The notes below the pieces were generated by a model. It did not search any database, was not told the origin of the DNA, and worked only from the letters and a program-made list of their open reading frames with translations. The translations under genes and the position numbers were made by a program. Below, piece by piece: positions 26,504 to 35,253 of a DNA stretch of 64,000 nucleotides. Origin of the DNA: Actinomycetota bacterium (lineage in GTDB: Bacteria > Actinomycetota > Acidimicrobiia > Spongiisociales > UBA4744). The stretch lies in the NCBI GenBank assembly GCA_013152275.1, contig JAADGS010000027.1, positions 1-64,000 on the forward strand, read 5' to 3'. Numbering within the stretch: the first letter of the stretch is position 1; each line of letters begins with the position of its first letter.

Positions 26504-28228
26504 CTACCCCGGCGGGAAGAGCACGTGGACTCCGGTATCCACGGTCCACTGATCGCCGGTTTGCGTGTCGACGATGAACCGTCGACCCAGATCTTCGCTT
26601 TCGACGTAGGGAGCGTAGAGAGGCGGAACGGCGAGAGTGGCGGCCGCGTAGCGTCCATCGAATACGAGAGATGTCGTGAATGCCTGAGAGGCGATGATCG
26701 CGTCGGCGAGCACGGACCATCGATCGATTTCGGTTCCGTCGAGAGTAGACGTCAACACGATGGTCTGGGGGTTGTGCAGCGAGACGTCTGCGGTGTAGAC
26801 GAACGTGGAGCCATCAGGCGAGAGAACTGCGCATCCGGATGCCTTCGGCGGCTCCAGGTGTGCCGACTGGACGAGGTCGCCGAGACCGTAGAGGTCATAG
26901 GACGTCGAGTCGCCGACCACCGAGGTGACGAGGAGCTGGTTGCCACCAACCGTGGCACAAACGATCGAAGATTCGCTTCCGTCGAGATCCACCAGGGTCC
27001 GCACCTCGCTGCTTGCAAGGTCGTAGGCGGCGAGTCGCCGTCCGTCGGTCACCAGGGCGGTGGGGGCATCGTCGATCATGGCGACACCCGCAAGGCGCCA
27101 CGGATCTGCGGCAATGACTTTCTGGACCTCGACGGTGCCCGATTCGTAGGTGGCGAGACGAACACCACCGAAACCGGTGAAGAGAACCCGTCCGGCAACC
27201 GTCTGCACATCGGGAGCGTGTGAGGCGCTCGGCCATCCATACCATGTGGAGTCCGGGCCGCCGAACTGCAGGGCTCTGGACCGGACGAGCACGAAGTGAG
27301 TCGGGAGTCCATTCGGGAAGAGCCGGTCTTGTATGGATACGAGAGTGCGTCCGGGCCTACCTTCGGGTGGCAGTTCTCCAGCTGTCAAGCTGCCTTTGAA
27401 CAGCACGACCGGGATCTCGGTGTCGACGGGTCCTTCGGTCGAGTCGAACCGGATGCCAAAGGTGCGGCTTTGGGGATCGAGGGTTTCGCCATCAAGGATT
27501 TCGTACGAAGCGCCGCACAGAGCGGTCTCACAGAACGGTTCCAGGAGTTCATTCCACGGTGTGGTCCAGAGATCCGGGAATCGGGCCTCGATGGCGGGGG
27601 TGGTTCCTCGGTTCACGAGGAGACTTCCTGCCACATCCCACGCGCCGTCGGCAAGGGCTGCAAGGAGATCGTCGATGATCCGTCGGGCGTCGATCTCTGC
27701 GACCATCGACTCGGGCTCGACCCTGACGCCGACGATCAAGACCTGCCGGCTGTCTCCCGGGCCTCGAACCGTCTGGATGTCGTAGATCTCCCGCATCCGT
27801 CGATGGATTCTGTCTTCGATCTGGTAATCGATGAGCAGCGAACGGAGCGGCCCGAGATTGGTCTCACCTGCAGGGATGATGTTCGGGGTCTCGGGGAGTT
27901 GGAGCTGTGCAATATCGGAGCATGCGTAGAGGCAGAGCGGAAACGTCGAGTCTGCAAAGGCCTTCGCTGCCGTATCGGTGAGGCAACCTTCCGCGCCGAC
28001 ACCGTTGAGGCGATCGGTGTTGAACCGTGCGATCAGTTCGTCTGCGACCCGGACATCGGGGATCCGTTCACCGGTGAGCAGCGGGGTACCGCAGAGTCCG
28101 GGCCCGGTGCGCAGCGTTGTGCTTGTCGTCGTAATCGACGAAACCGTCGTGGTCGTGGGTATCCACACGGGGCGGGGTGGTGAACAGGCGGCTGCAAGCA
28201 GCAGGAGGGCGAGAAGGGCTCGTTGCAT
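26504..28228 (-). CDS. Large surface lipoprotein, propeller-like C-terminus
   Basis: 574 residues. The start MQRALLALLLLAAACS gives a lipobox (Cys15), followed by a Thr-rich stalk (TTTTVSSITTTSTT). Residues 45-300 are mixed alpha/beta with several Cys (CGTP, GCLT, CLYAC, FCETALC), suggesting disulfides. Residues 330-574 show repeated four-stranded units with VLFTG, ALVTDGRRLAAYDL and AVLSPDGSTFVYTA motifs, which look like beta-propeller blades. ATG at 28228 is chosen for the signal peptide; the frame is open further upstream. Function unknown. LpqB-like lipoproteins have a comparable layout, but no GerMN motif is clear. Confidence 0.72.
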   Translation of the reverse strand: MQRALLALLLLAAACSPPRPVWIPTTTTVSSITTTSTTLRTGPGLCGTPLLTGERIPDVRVADELIARFNTDRLNGVGAEGCLTDTAAKAFADSTFPLCLYACSDIAQLQLPETPNIIPAGETNLGPLRSLLIDYQIEDRIHRRMREIYDIQTVRGPGDSRQVLIVGVRVEPESMVAEIDARRIIDDLLAALADGAWDVAGSLLVNRGTTPAIEARFPDLWTTPWNELLEPFCETALCGASYEILDGETLDPQSRTFGIRFDSTEGPVDTEIPVVLFKGSLTAGELPPEGRPGRTLVSIQDRLFPNGLPTHFVLVRSRALQFGGPDSTWYGWPSASHAPDVQTVAGRVLFTGFGGVRLATYESGTVEVQKVIAADPWRLAGVAMIDDAPTALVTDGRRLAAYDLASSEVRTLVDLDGSESSIVCATVGGNQLLVTSVVGDSTSYDLYGLGDLVQSAHLEPPKASGCAVLSPDGSTFVYTADVSLHNPQTIVLTSTLDGTEIDRWSVLADAIIASQAFTTSLVFDGRYAAATLAVPPLYAPYVESEDLGRRFIVDTQTGDQWTVDTGVHVLFPPG

Positions 28229-28409
28229 GAGACGAACGGCAGGGTAGTAGGGGGAGGGGTCGGCTCGGTGCTTCCGGAACGAAGGAAGGTGTGTTCCTCG
28301 AGTCCCGACAGAGGCGTTCCGCCTGCGGACAACACTCCTGGCATGGAGGGGTTCGGGCCCCGGCGGGCCGAGTGTCGGCGGGTCGTCGCCCGGAAGCATG
28401 CCGGAAGTC

Positions 28410-28886
28410 TCAGTTTCTGGCGGTGACCTGCACGGTGGCGAAGCCGGTGATCCACGTGTCCTCGATGTGGTTCTCGATCCGGTGGACGCCGGGGGATACA
28501 TCAGGAACGAGGGTTTCCGAGGAGTCGGGCAACCGAATACCGATCGCGGGAAGGGCCGTGGTTTGGCCCGGCATCACCGGAACGGTACCTGGCGATAACC
28601 CGGGCTTGTCGCGCGTGAGGAGGAAGAGCGGCTTCCGGTCCGCCCCGTTTCGGCGCCGGAATCCTGCACCGATCCCGACCATTTCTCCGGCGAGATCACC
28701 GTCGGGATCCATGGAGAGTCTTGCTCTTGTTCCTGCCACGAGCGGATTCGGTTCGAGACTCGTCTCGATCGTGGAGGTCGCGTCGCATTCGCATGCGGGA
28801 GGTGTGACACAGGCGGCGGTGGCCACATCAGCCGAACACGAGGCCGCGAGCAGTGTGAGGACGGGTGCGACTCCGGCCTGATACAC
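28410..28886 (-). CDS. Small secreted lipoprotein, Cys-rich start
   Basis: 158 residues from GTG at 28886. APVLTLLAASC gives a lipobox (Cys17), though the N-terminus lacks basic residues. The mature start is Cys-rich (AACVTPPACECDA), and the rest reads as an immunoglobulin-like beta domain (IETSLEPNPLVAGTRARLSM; SPGVHRIENHIEDTWITG). An in-frame stop lies just upstream, so this start is the first available. Function unknown. Confidence 0.6.
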   Translation of the reverse strand: MYQAGVAPVLTLLAASCSADVATAACVTPPACECDATSTIETSLEPNPLVAGTRARLSMDPDGDLAGEMVGIGAGFRRRNGADRKPLFLLTRDKPGLSPGTVPVMPGQTTALPAIGIRLPDSSETLVPDVSPGVHRIENHIEDTWITGFATVQVTARN

Positions 28887-28955
28887 GAAGCCGGGTCACG
28901 CCAGGTCGTCGCCGTGTCGAGGGTTTCCCATGCCGGTCCGCCGGCGCGGGTGGAG

Positions 28956-29026
28956 AGCGGGTGAGGGGAATCGAACCCCCGTTGCAAGCTTGGGAAGCTC
29001 GTGTTCTACCACTGAACTACACCCGC
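28956..29026 (-). tRNA. tRNA-Gly (anticodon CCC)
   Basis: On the minus strand a complete cloverleaf can be folded. The acceptor is GCGGGTG/CACCCGC, the D-arm GTTC-AGTGGTA-GAAC, the anticodon arm CGAGC-TTCCCAA-GCTTG with anticodon CCC, and the T-arm GGGGG-TTCGATT-CCCCT. The discriminator is T, as expected for bacterial tRNA-Gly. The 3' CCA is not encoded. Confidence 0.93.
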
Positions 29027-29039
29027 GAAGGTCGCAAGC

Positions 29040-29255
29040 TTACCCGATGAGACTGGCCACGGCCCAGACGGTGATGACCGCTCCGGCGACGAGCAGAAAC
29101 CAGGCTCGGCCTACGTGCAGGCTCCCCTCTTGGCCGACCGGACCTTCGCCCCTGCTGCCTTTCACGAGGGCAAACGCATTTCCCAAGACCATTGCCAGCC
29201 CGATTGCGAGCACCAGCAGCGCAATCGTCTCATCGAGGCTGAATAGTCCTGACAT
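29040..29255 (-). CDS. Small two-helix membrane protein
   Basis: 71 residues with two hydrophobic helices (TIALLVLAIGLAMVLGNAFAL and AWFLLVAGAVITVWAVASLI) separated by a Gly-rich polar loop. ATG at 29255; the frame is open upstream but non-protein-like there. It lies immediately upstream of tRNA-Gly on the same strand. Function unknown. Confidence 0.6.
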   Translation of the reverse strand: MSGLFSLDETIALLVLAIGLAMVLGNAFALVKGSRGEGPVGQEGSLHVGRAWFLLVAGAVITVWAVASLIG

Positions 29256-29330
29256 GATGGACGTTACGTTAGGAGCCTGACGGCGACGAGACGAAGTCGG
29301 CGGGGTTCTACGCACTCCATCCGGCACCCG

Positions 29331-29336
29331 TACAAT
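29331..29336 (+). promoter_or_regulatory. -10 box of CDF gene (leaderless)
   Basis: TACAAT, 7 nt before ATG at 29344. An earlier ATG at 29335 overlaps the -10 box itself and would not be in the message. Confidence 0.55.
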
Positions 29337-29343
29337 GCGGCCC

Positions 29344-30249
29344 ATGCCGAGCAAAGGTTCCCGATCTGCGGTCATCGCCGCGCTGGTGGGCAACAGCAGC
29401 ATCGCCGCTGCAAAGTTCGTTGCCGCACTCCTTACCGGGAGTGCGGGCATGCTCGCAGAGGCGTTTCATTCGGTTGCGGACACCGGAAACCAGTTGTTGC
29501 TGCTGCGGGGTCTGGCAGTGTCGCATCGTGGCCGATCCGTGGAACATCCGTTCGGGCGCGGCAAGGAGGTGTACTTCTGGAGTTTCATGGTGGCGGTCAT
29601 GCTGTTCGTCGGCGGCGGCGTTCTGGCGGTTCAGCGCGGCATCCAGGCGCTGCAACATCCGCACGAGGTGACCGATTTCACGGTGAACTTCATCGTGCTC
29701 GGTGTTGCCGCCATAATCGAATCGCTGTCGTTTCGTGTGGCGCTGAGACACTTCAACAACGAACGGGGAAGCCGTGGCGTATGGCGTTCGTTGCGTGGGA
29801 CCAAGGACACTGCGGTATTGGTTGTCTTGCTGGAGGACAGTGCTGCCATCGTCGGGCTTCTGGTCGCCGCGGTCGGTCTGGCACTCACGCAGATCACGGG
29901 CTCGACGATATGGGATGGACTTGCATCGATCGTCATCGGTATTCTCCTTGGCCTCGTGGCCGTGCTGCTCGCTTCAGAGACAAAGGAGTTGCTGGTCGGC
30001 GAGGCGGCGGACCGTTCGGATCGTTCCGCCGTCAGGGGGGCGGTGCTGTCGGTCGATGAGGTCGAGGGCATCGGCAGGCTGCTCACGATGCATATGGGGC
30101 CGGAAGAGGTGCTGGTGAACATCGAGGTCGACCTTCGCGACGATCTCACCGGAGAGCAGGTGGAGGCTGCAACGAGACGGATCGAAACGGCCATCCGGGG
30201 CGTCCTTCCCGAAGCAGGTGACATCTTCGTGGAGTCGATCCATGTCTGA
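29344..30249 (+). CDS. Cation diffusion facilitator, SLC30A9-like
   Basis: About 301 residues; exports divalent metal (usually zinc) against protons. Six helices precede a cytoplasmic C-terminal domain. The first metal site HxxxD is His42/Asp46 (EAFHSVADTGNQ). Next come HPFGRGKEVYFW and the helix-5 motif LLEDSAAIVGLL, where Glu-Asp replaces the usual His, typical of the ZnT9-like subgroup. The leaderless promoter fixes ATG 29344. The 3' end overlaps thrB by 8 nt. Confidence 0.88.
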   Translation: MPSKGSRSAVIAALVGNSSIAAAKFVAALLTGSAGMLAEAFHSVADTGNQLLLLRGLAVSHRGRSVEHPFGRGKEVYFWSFMVAVMLFVGGGVLAVQRGIQALQHPHEVTDFTVNFIVLGVAAIIESLSFRVALRHFNNERGSRGVWRSLRGTKDTAVLVVLLEDSAAIVGLLVAAVGLALTQITGSTIWDGLASIVIGILLGLVAVLLASETKELLVGEAADRSDRSAVRGAVLSVDEVEGIGRLLTMHMGPEEVLVNIEVDLRDDLTGEQVEAATRRIETAIRGVLPEAGDIFVESIHV

Positions 30250-31096
30250 AGCCTCGGCTCCGGGATCATCGGGGAATCTGGGCCCCGGATTCGACACCCT
30301 CGCACTGGCCGTGGAGCTTCGCTGCCGAGTCGATGCGGTTCCGGCCGATGCGTGGAAGATCAGTCATGTCGGTGTACATCGACCGGAGCATGGCGATGCC
30401 GTTCTTGCAGCGGCGCGTCTCGCCGTCGGGGATCGATCGCCGCTCCTGCTGACGGTCCGCAACGAGATTCCGATCGGTCGGGGATTGGGTTCCTCCGCGG
30501 CCGTGGCAGCAGCAGGCGCCGCGGCAGCGTGGCGCGCGGTCGGGCACACACCGGCGCTGTCGGAGCTATTCGGCATCGCGACGGAGATCGACGGTCACCC
30601 CGACAATGCGGCGGCCTCGGTCTACGGAGGTCTCGTCTCGGTGACGACAGAGGGAAACGTTCTTCGGCTCGCTCTGCATGAGAGCATCGAGTTGGTGATC
30701 GGAGTTCCCCGGGAGACGTTGGCGACGAAGGAGGCAAGGAAGGTGTTGCCGGACACGATCGATCGCAATGTGGGGGTGCGGAGCCTGCAGAGGATCGTTG
30801 CGTTGGTCGAGGGCCTGCGGACGGGTGATGCCGCGACACTGTCCGCCGCCGCAGGCGACGAGCTTCACGAATCGCCGCGTGCGCGTCTGAACCCCCGGGC
30901 GGAGCGACTGATCGATGCGGCACGACGCGCCGGAGCACTCCATGCGTGCTGGAGTGGTGCCGGTCCTTCCGTGCTCGCGCTCACGGCTGCCGGCAGCCGC
31001 ACGGCGGTGGTCGATGCGATGCGTGTCGAGCTCGGAATCGACGGCGTCGTGCTGACACCGGAGGTGGCGTTTGACGGGGTGAAGGAGATGGGCTGA
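30242..31096 (+). CDS. thrB: Homoserine kinase
   Basis: 284 residues of the GHMP kinase family; phosphorylates homoserine in threonine synthesis. Motif 1 is GSSGNLGPGFDTLALAVEL, the ATP-binding motif 2 IPIGRGLGSSAAVAAAG, and motif 3 HACWSGAGPSVLAL. The N-terminus has SAPGSSGN where most have VPATSAN. It overlaps the CDF gene by 8 nt. thrA and thrC are not in the window. Confidence 0.9.
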   Translation: MSEASAPGSSGNLGPGFDTLALAVELRCRVDAVPADAWKISHVGVHRPEHGDAVLAAARLAVGDRSPLLLTVRNEIPIGRGLGSSAAVAAAGAAAAWRAVGHTPALSELFGIATEIDGHPDNAAASVYGGLVSVTTEGNVLRLALHESIELVIGVPRETLATKEARKVLPDTIDRNVGVRSLQRIVALVEGLRTGDAATLSAAAGDELHESPRARLNPRAERLIDAARRAGALHACWSGAGPSVLALTAAGSRTAVVDAMRVELGIDGVVLTPEVAFDGVKEMG

Positions 31097-31162
31097 CAGG
31101 CTCCGGCTTGCGCTCGGACGTCGGAGCGTGCATGCTATTGGTCTCAACGCTCAGAGGTTCAC

Positions 31163-31252
31163 ATGGGTTCGCTGATCAAGAAGCGGCGCAAGAAGATGTC
31201 GAAACACAAGTACCGCAAGCGCCGCAAGGCCAATCGGCACAAGAAGAAGTAG
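31163..31252 (+). CDS. bS22 / AURKAIP1-COX24-like ribosomal peptide
   Basis: A 29-residue, extremely basic peptide (MGSLIKKRRKKMSKHKYRKR and onward, ending HKKK). The GSxIKKRRKxMSKxKxRK pattern matches the actinobacterial bS22 / AURKAIP1-COX24 ribosomal protein. AGAGG lies a few bases before the ATG. Two adjacent strong hairpins follow. Confidence 0.85.
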   Translation: MGSLIKKRRKKMSKHKYRKRRKANRHKKK

Positions 31253-31257
31253 CGACG

Positions 31258-31277
31258 CGGCGGCGTTCACGCCGCCG
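31258..31277 (+). terminator. First hairpin after bS22 gene
   Basis: CGGCGGCG-TTCA-CGCCGCCG, an 8-bp perfect stem 6 nt past the stop codon. Confidence 0.6.
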
Positions 31278-31288
31278 GTTCGTCCCGC

Positions 31289-31311
31289 GAGGTCCGGCAA
31301 GGCCGGACCTC
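31289..31311 (+). terminator. Second hairpin after bS22 gene
   Basis: GAGGTCCGGC-AAG-GCCGGACCTC, a 10-bp perfect stem 12 bp after the first hairpin. Together they form a tandem terminator. Confidence 0.55.
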
Positions 31312-31392
31312 ATCGCGTAGTCGCTCTCAGACGTGTCGTCGCGTGCGACGCTTCGCTCCCATGCCCCGGATGTCGCCGGTCCTGTTGGGTGA

Positions 31393-31806
31393 TCAGACCG
31401 AGAATCCTTGGCGGACTCCAGCGATGATTGCCCCACCCATCACGATGATCGCTATGACGGCCAGGATCAGCCCGACGAGGGTGATGATTCCGTAGAGGGT
31501 GAAGAGAGTCTTGAGCTTTGTCTGTGATACGAGGAAGCGGTCGACGTTCCCCGTCGAGTGTGCATCTTCTGCGGCGCCGGCGGACTGCCAAAGAAGGACG
31601 CCAATCCATATGGGAAGCCACGCCACGATGATGCCCACGATGGTGAGGGCGTAGAGCGCTCCGCCGCCGATCGACAGCACGGCGAGGAGTTTCATCCAGC
31701 CTTTTGCCTCGAAGAGCGGTCTGGCCGCATCCTGAACACGTAGTGTCGACGGGGGTGGCGCTGCCGGCGGTTGGGCCGGTGGTCCGAATCCTTCCGGGTA
31801 GGTCAT
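31393..31806 (-). CDS. Small membrane protein (DUF5362-like)
   Basis: 137 residues. A Pro-rich cytoplasmic start (YPEGFGPPAQPPAAPPPS) is followed by an amphipathic stretch and hydrophobic helices (LLAVLSIGGGALYALTIVGI, WLPIWIGVLLWQSA, LYGIITLVGLILAVIAIIVM). This layout resembles DUF5362 proteins. GGGAG lies before ATG 31806. Downstream of copA on the same strand, separated by 93 bp. Function unknown. Confidence 0.65.
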   Translation of the reverse strand: MTYPEGFGPPAQPPAAPPPSTLRVQDAARPLFEAKGWMKLLAVLSIGGGALYALTIVGIIVAWLPIWIGVLLWQSAGAAEDAHSTGNVDRFLVSQTKLKTLFTLYGIITLVGLILAVIAIIVMGGAIIAGVRQGFSV

Positions 31807-31899
31807 GAGTTCTCCCTCTCGTTCTCCGTCACCGTAGCGGATAGATCCCCTCTCGTCTCTGCCGGCCACGGATAGTGCTGCCGGCAGAGACGAGAACAT

Positions 31900-34080
31900 T
31901 CAGGGCCGGAACCGGCGAAGCCTCAGTGAGTTGGTCACCACCGAGACACTCGATGAGGCCATCGCCGCTGCAGCGAGAACCGGGCTGATGATGCCGGCCG
32001 CCGCCAGGGGAATCATGGCAGTGTTGTAGATGAACGCCCAGAAGAGGTTCTGCTTGATCGTGCGGAACGTTGTCCGAGCCAGGCTCATCGCGGTGCCGGC
32101 GAGTGCGGGGTCGCCGGACATCAAGATTACGTCACCGGCCTCGATAGCTATGTCGGTCCCTGTTCCGATGGCCATTCCCAGATCTGCCTGGGTGAGTGCC
32201 GGGGCATCGTTGATGCCGTCACCGATGAACGCGACCGTCATGCCTTGGGATTGGTAATGCTCGACGCGGGCGGCCTTGTCGCCGGGCATGACCTCGGCTA
32301 CGACGTCGTCGATGCCGAGCGAACGGCCGATCGCATCGGCGGTCGTCCGGTTGTCGCCGGTGATCATTGCCACGCGGGTGCCCATCTGCTTGAGGTTCCG
32401 GATCGTGTCTCTTGCGGTCGGCCTGACGGTGTCGGCGACTGCGATCGCTCCACGGGTCAGACCGTCCCAGGCCACGAAGAAGACGGTTCTTGCATCCTTC
32501 TCGAGGTCGGCGGCCTTCGTGAGTAGAGACGTATCGATGTCGAGACCGAGGTCTGCGAACAGGGCTCGTCTGCCCACGACGACATCGTGGCCGTCAACGG
32601 TCCCCTGGACCCCCCGGCCGGGGTGATTCACAAACTGCGCCGGTCGTTCCAGCGTCACCTCGCGTTCTTCGGCACCAAGCGCGACCGCTCGGGCGATGGG
32701 ATGCTCGGACGCGGCCTCGATGGAACCGGCGAGCCGCAGGAACGTGTTCTCATCCTCGGTGGTGATGACGTCTGTCAACTCCATGAGCCCGTGCGTGAGG
32801 GTTCCGGTCTTGTCGAACATCACCAGGTCTACGTTCTTGGATCGCTCGAAGACCTCCGCTCCCTTGAAGACCACGCCGAGCTCGGCGCCCTTTCCGGAGC
32901 CCACCATGATGGCGGTGGGGGTGGCGAGGCCCAGTGCGCACGGGCAGGCGACGACGAGAACGGCGACACCGGTGATCACCGCTTTCGAGATGCCGCCGCC
33001 GGCGATGATCCACCCGACGGCGGTGAGCAGGGCGATACCCATGACGATGGGAACGAACAAGCCGGCGATCTTGTCTGCGAGCTTCTGGACGGGGGCCTTG
33101 GACGCTTGGGCGTCCTCCACGAGCGCCACGATCTGCGACAGGGCCGTATCGGCACCAACGCGAGTTGCCCGCACGATCAGGTTTCCCTGCTGGTTGATCG
33201 TTGCACCGAACACGTTCGCTCCGGGAGCCTTGTCCACGGGAACCGATTCGCCGGTGAGCATGCTCTCATCGATGGAAGACCGGCCATCGGTGATCACACC
33301 GTCGGTCGGAATCTTCTCCCCAGGCTTGACGATCATCAGGTCTCCGGCGGTGATGTCTTCGATCGGAATCAGTGTCTCTGTGCCGTTTCGCACGACCCTG
33401 GCCTGTTTCGCTCCGAGTTCCAGCAGTTTGCCGATGGCAGAGGAAGCGCGTCCCTTGGATCGAGCCTCGAAGAAACGACCGAGCAGAATCAGGGAGATGA
33501 TGATGCCGGCGGTGTCGAAGAAGAGCGGTTGACCGGCGAAGAATGCCCAGACCGAGTATCCCCATGCAGCGAGCGTCCCAACCGAGACGAGCGTGTCCAT
33601 GTTCGCGTCGAAACCGCGCAGCCGCTTGGCTGCGACACGGTGGAACTGCCAGCCGAAGACGAACTCCACGATCGTGGCGAGTCCCCACTGCAGGAGGCCG
33701 TTCGTTCTCGACTGCGGGACGAGCCATGCGAGGAGGATGAGAGGAATCGTGAAGAGCACCGCCCCGATGAAGTTGCGCCGCTGGTAGCGTTCCTCGTCGC
33801 TGTAGCGCTCCACGATGTCCACGCGTTCCATGTCGGGGGTCTTCTCCGAGATCTCATATCCGATCTTCTCGACTGCCCGGATGAGCCCGGAAACGTCGAC
33901 GTCGGGCGTAGTGGTGACCCTTGCTTCTTGACCTGCGTAGTTCACGACTGCCGTCGCGACACCTTCTTGTCTGGACAAGATGCGTTCGATACGGAGGGCG
34001 CACGAAGCACAGGTCATACCCTCGACATCGAAAGTGATCTGATCTGGAGGGAAGGTTCGAGTATCGGTGTCAGTGGCCAT
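31900..34080 (-). CDS. copA: Copper-exporting P1B-type ATPase
   Basis: 726 residues. It pumps Cu(I) out of the cytoplasm. One N-terminal heavy-metal domain (GMTCASC, Cys24 and Cys27), eight helices, the intramembrane CPC metal site ([15 protein letters not shown]), TGES actuator loop, phosphorylation motif [14 protein letters not shown] and [10 protein letters not shown] are all present. The C-terminal YN and [15 protein letters not shown] motifs confirm the Cu(I) class. It overlaps copZ by 11 nt; third gene of csoR-copZ-copA. Confidence 0.96.
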   Translation of the reverse strand: MATDTDTRTFPPDQITFDVEGMTCASCALRIERILSRQEGVATAVVNYAGQEARVTTTPDVDVSGLIRAVEKIGYEISEKTPDMERVDIVERYSDEERYQRRNFIGAVLFTIPLILLAWLVPQSRTNGLLQWGLATIVEFVFGWQFHRVAAKRLRGFDANMDTLVSVGTLAAWGYSVWAFFAGQPLFFDTAGIIISLILLGRFFEARSKGRASSAIGKLLELGAKQARVVRNGTETLIPIEDITAGDLMIVKPGEKIPTDGVITDGRSSIDESMLTGESVPVDKAPGANVFGATINQQGNLIVRATRVGADTALSQIVALVEDAQASKAPVQKLADKIAGLFVPIVMGIALLTAVGWIIAGGGISKAVITGVAVLVVACPCALGLATPTAIMVGSGKGAELGVVFKGAEVFERSKNVDLVMFDKTGTLTHGLMELTDVITTEDENTFLRLAGSIEAASEHPIARAVALGAEEREVTLERPAQFVNHPGRGVQGTVDGHDVVVGRRALFADLGLDIDTSLLTKAADLEKDARTVFFVAWDGLTRGAIAVADTVRPTARDTIRNLKQMGTRVAMITGDNRTTADAIGRSLGIDDVVAEVMPGDKAARVEHYQSQGMTVAFIGDGINDAPALTQADLGMAIGTGTDIAIEAGDVILMSGDPALAGTAMSLARTTFRTIKQNLFWAFIYNTAMIPLAAAGIISPVLAAAAMASSSVSVVTNSLRLRRFRP

Positions 34081-34282
34081 CGACGCTGTAGCCCTGATCC
34101 TCGATGGCCCCCACGATGGTGCCGAGAGTCAGCGTTGCATCGTCCCATGTGATATCGACGGTGCGCGGTTCGATGTGCACTTCTACCTTTTCGACGCCTG
34201 GGAGCCCGCCGATGGCGCCTTCGATCGACGTTTTGCAGTGGCCGCAGGAGATGTCGGGAACGTTCAAGGTCATGGTGGTCAT
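34070..34282 (-). CDS. copZ: Copper chaperone
   Basis: 70 residues, a single heavy-metal-associated domain. The Cu(I)-binding motif is SCGHC (Cys13, Cys16). It carries copper to CopA, encoded immediately downstream. CAGGAG lies 5 nt before ATG 34282, which overlaps the csoR stop (ATGA). Confidence 0.93.
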   Translation of the reverse strand: MTTMTLNVPDISCGHCKTSIEGAIGGLPGVEKVEVHIEPRTVDITWDDATLTLGTIVGAIEDQGYSVDGH

Positions 34283-34584
34283 TGGATCTCCTGGTCGAGT
34301 TGGGGTGCCGGTCCGGTGACCGCTTCGGTGTATTTCATCGTCTCCATCAGCTCGTCGACGATTTCGTCGGCACGGTTCTCCCGTACGGCATCCGCGAAAC
34401 AGGTCTCGAGATGATTCTGGAGCACGATCCTGTTCACTCGTTCGAGCGATGCCTGGAGTGCTGAAACCTGTTTCATCACGTCTGGGCAGTATCGATCTCC
34501 TTCGACCATCGCGATGACTCCATCGAGGTGCCCTCTGATCGTCTTGAGCCGGTTGAGCGCTTTGTGCTTGTGATCCGCCTTCAT
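34279..34584 (-). CDS. csoR: Copper-sensing repressor CsoR
   Basis: 101 residues, all-helical. The conserved Cu(I) ligands Cys33 (RYCPD), His58 and Cys62 (QNHLETC) are present, as in M. tuberculosis CsoR. Copper binding should release the repressor from the palindrome at 34605-34619. ATG at 34584; a TAGGGT -10 element ends 8 nt before it. First gene of the copper operon. Confidence 0.94.
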   Translation of the reverse strand: MKADHKHKALNRLKTIRGHLDGVIAMVEGDRYCPDVMKQVSALQASLERVNRIVLQNHLETCFADAVRENRADEIVDELMETMKYTEAVTGPAPQLDQEIQ

Positions 34585-34592
34585 GGCACAAC

Positions 34593-34598
34593 ACCCTA
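34593..34598 (-). promoter_or_regulatory. -10 box of csoR operon (leaderless)
   Basis: Minus-strand TAGGGT, 8 nt before the csoR ATG, with no Shine-Dalgarno between. Confidence 0.5.
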
Positions 34599-34604
34599 CC
34601 AGGG

Positions 34605-34619
34605 CCCACCCGGGGTGGG
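34605..34619. promoter_or_regulatory. CsoR operator
   Basis: CCCACCC-G-GGGTGGG, a perfect 7-1-7 palindrome of the GC-rich type bound by CsoR. It lies 6 bp upstream of the -10 box, where it would cover the -35/-10 spacer. Confidence 0.7.
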
Positions 34620-34719
34620 GTGGGGACAATCTGGCAAGGGTGAGGCCCCGGAGGAGGGGACGTCCGGGGCCTCGGATCGGCGCCTGCGTGGAGGGGGTGG
34701 CGCCGCGATGGGAGGGGAT

Positions 34720-34914
34720 TCAGGTGCTTTCGGGGACGACACGTCCTCGGACTCTCGGGAACCTGACGGGGGCGTGGGCAAAGCAGTACTCGCGCCGGTT
34801 GTACATGGAGAGGCGAGTGTGGCAGCCCTTGTGGGCGCATACCCGATTCTCTCCGTACTTGCGGGAAGGACGGATTCCGCCCTTCAGTCTTGCGCCTTTC
34901 AATGTATCTGTCAT
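34720..34914 (-). CDS. Small Cys/His zinc-finger-like protein
   Basis: 64 residues, very basic. The pattern Cys26-x4-Cys31-x12-Cys44-x2-His47 (RVCAHKGC ... MYNRREYCFAHAP) forms a likely zinc site. I recall small proteins of this type as common in actinobacteria, without a known function. ATG 34914 has GGAGG 5 nt upstream. Two ECF-type promoter sequences lie upstream (34942-34968 and 35007-35033), suggesting stress control. Confidence 0.78.
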   Translation of the reverse strand: MTDTLKGARLKGGIRPSRKYGENRVCAHKGCHTRLSMYNRREYCFAHAPVRFPRVRGRVVPEST

Positions 34915-34941
34915 GCCGGCCTCCATCCTCGAACTTCTGTC

Positions 34942-34968
34942 AACGTTCGTGATCCGGGTTTTGTTCCC
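34942..34968 (-). promoter_or_regulatory. ECF-sigma promoter, proximal
   Basis: Minus strand GGGAAC (34968-34963), 17 nt, CGTT (34945-34942). This fits SigH/SigR/SigE-type promoters. The distance to the zinc-finger gene ATG is 27 bp, leaving a short leader with its GGAGG site. Confidence 0.6.
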
Positions 34969-35006
34969 GGTACATTACCCGGATCCCCGAGGGTTTCACC
35001 TATTAA

Positions 35007-35033
35007 GACGTTGGCAATGGTGGTTTTGTTCCC
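35007..35033 (-). promoter_or_regulatory. ECF-sigma promoter, distal
   Basis: Minus strand GGGAAC (35033-35028), 17 nt, CGTC (35010-35007). It repeats the architecture of the proximal promoter 65 bp away, sharing the 12-mer GGGAACAAAACC. Confidence 0.55.
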
Positions 35034-35160
35034 TGATCTTTCGCGTTCTCGAGAATCATGCCTCGACCTCTGTTAATCAGTGTGCCCTATGAAGATGAAC
35101 ACGGCGTGAAGGCTTCCTAAGCATTTGGTGAGAACGCTCAGAGTGATGTGTGGGTGCCGG

Positions 35161-35236
35161 GTTTCGGTCATCGTCGGCTGATGCTGCGCCGTCTTGTCGG
35201 GAACGTTCCGACGACCGACGACCGACGACCGACGAG
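35161..35236. repeat. Intergenic element with heptad array, copy B
   Basis: Core CTTGTCGGGAACGTTCCGAC followed by four CCGACGA units at 35208-35235. The array ends 5 bp before the SDR gene -10 box, so the -35 zone lies within the repeats. Confidence 0.85.
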
Positions 35237-35240
35237 GCAC

Positions 35241-35246
35241 TACCGT
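35241..35246 (+). promoter_or_regulatory. -10 box of SDR gene (leaderless)
   Basis: TACCGT, 7 nt before ATG 35254. No ribosome-binding site is present. Confidence 0.45.
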
Positions 35247-35253
35247 CTTGTTC

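Larger units (their letters stand above)
34915..35253. other. Intergenic region: ECF-type promoters and heptad element
   Basis: A 339-bp gap without a gene. The left part holds two ECF-type promoters facing left and is visibly AT-richer than its surroundings. The right part holds repeat copy B and the promoter of the SDR gene facing right. Confidence 0.7.

Noticed and set aside
31097-31392. A longer protein around the bS22 gene in another frame (31108-31320)
   Set aside because: The 29-residue basic peptide matches a known small ribosomal protein and ends before two terminators; the overlapping frame runs through those hairpins.
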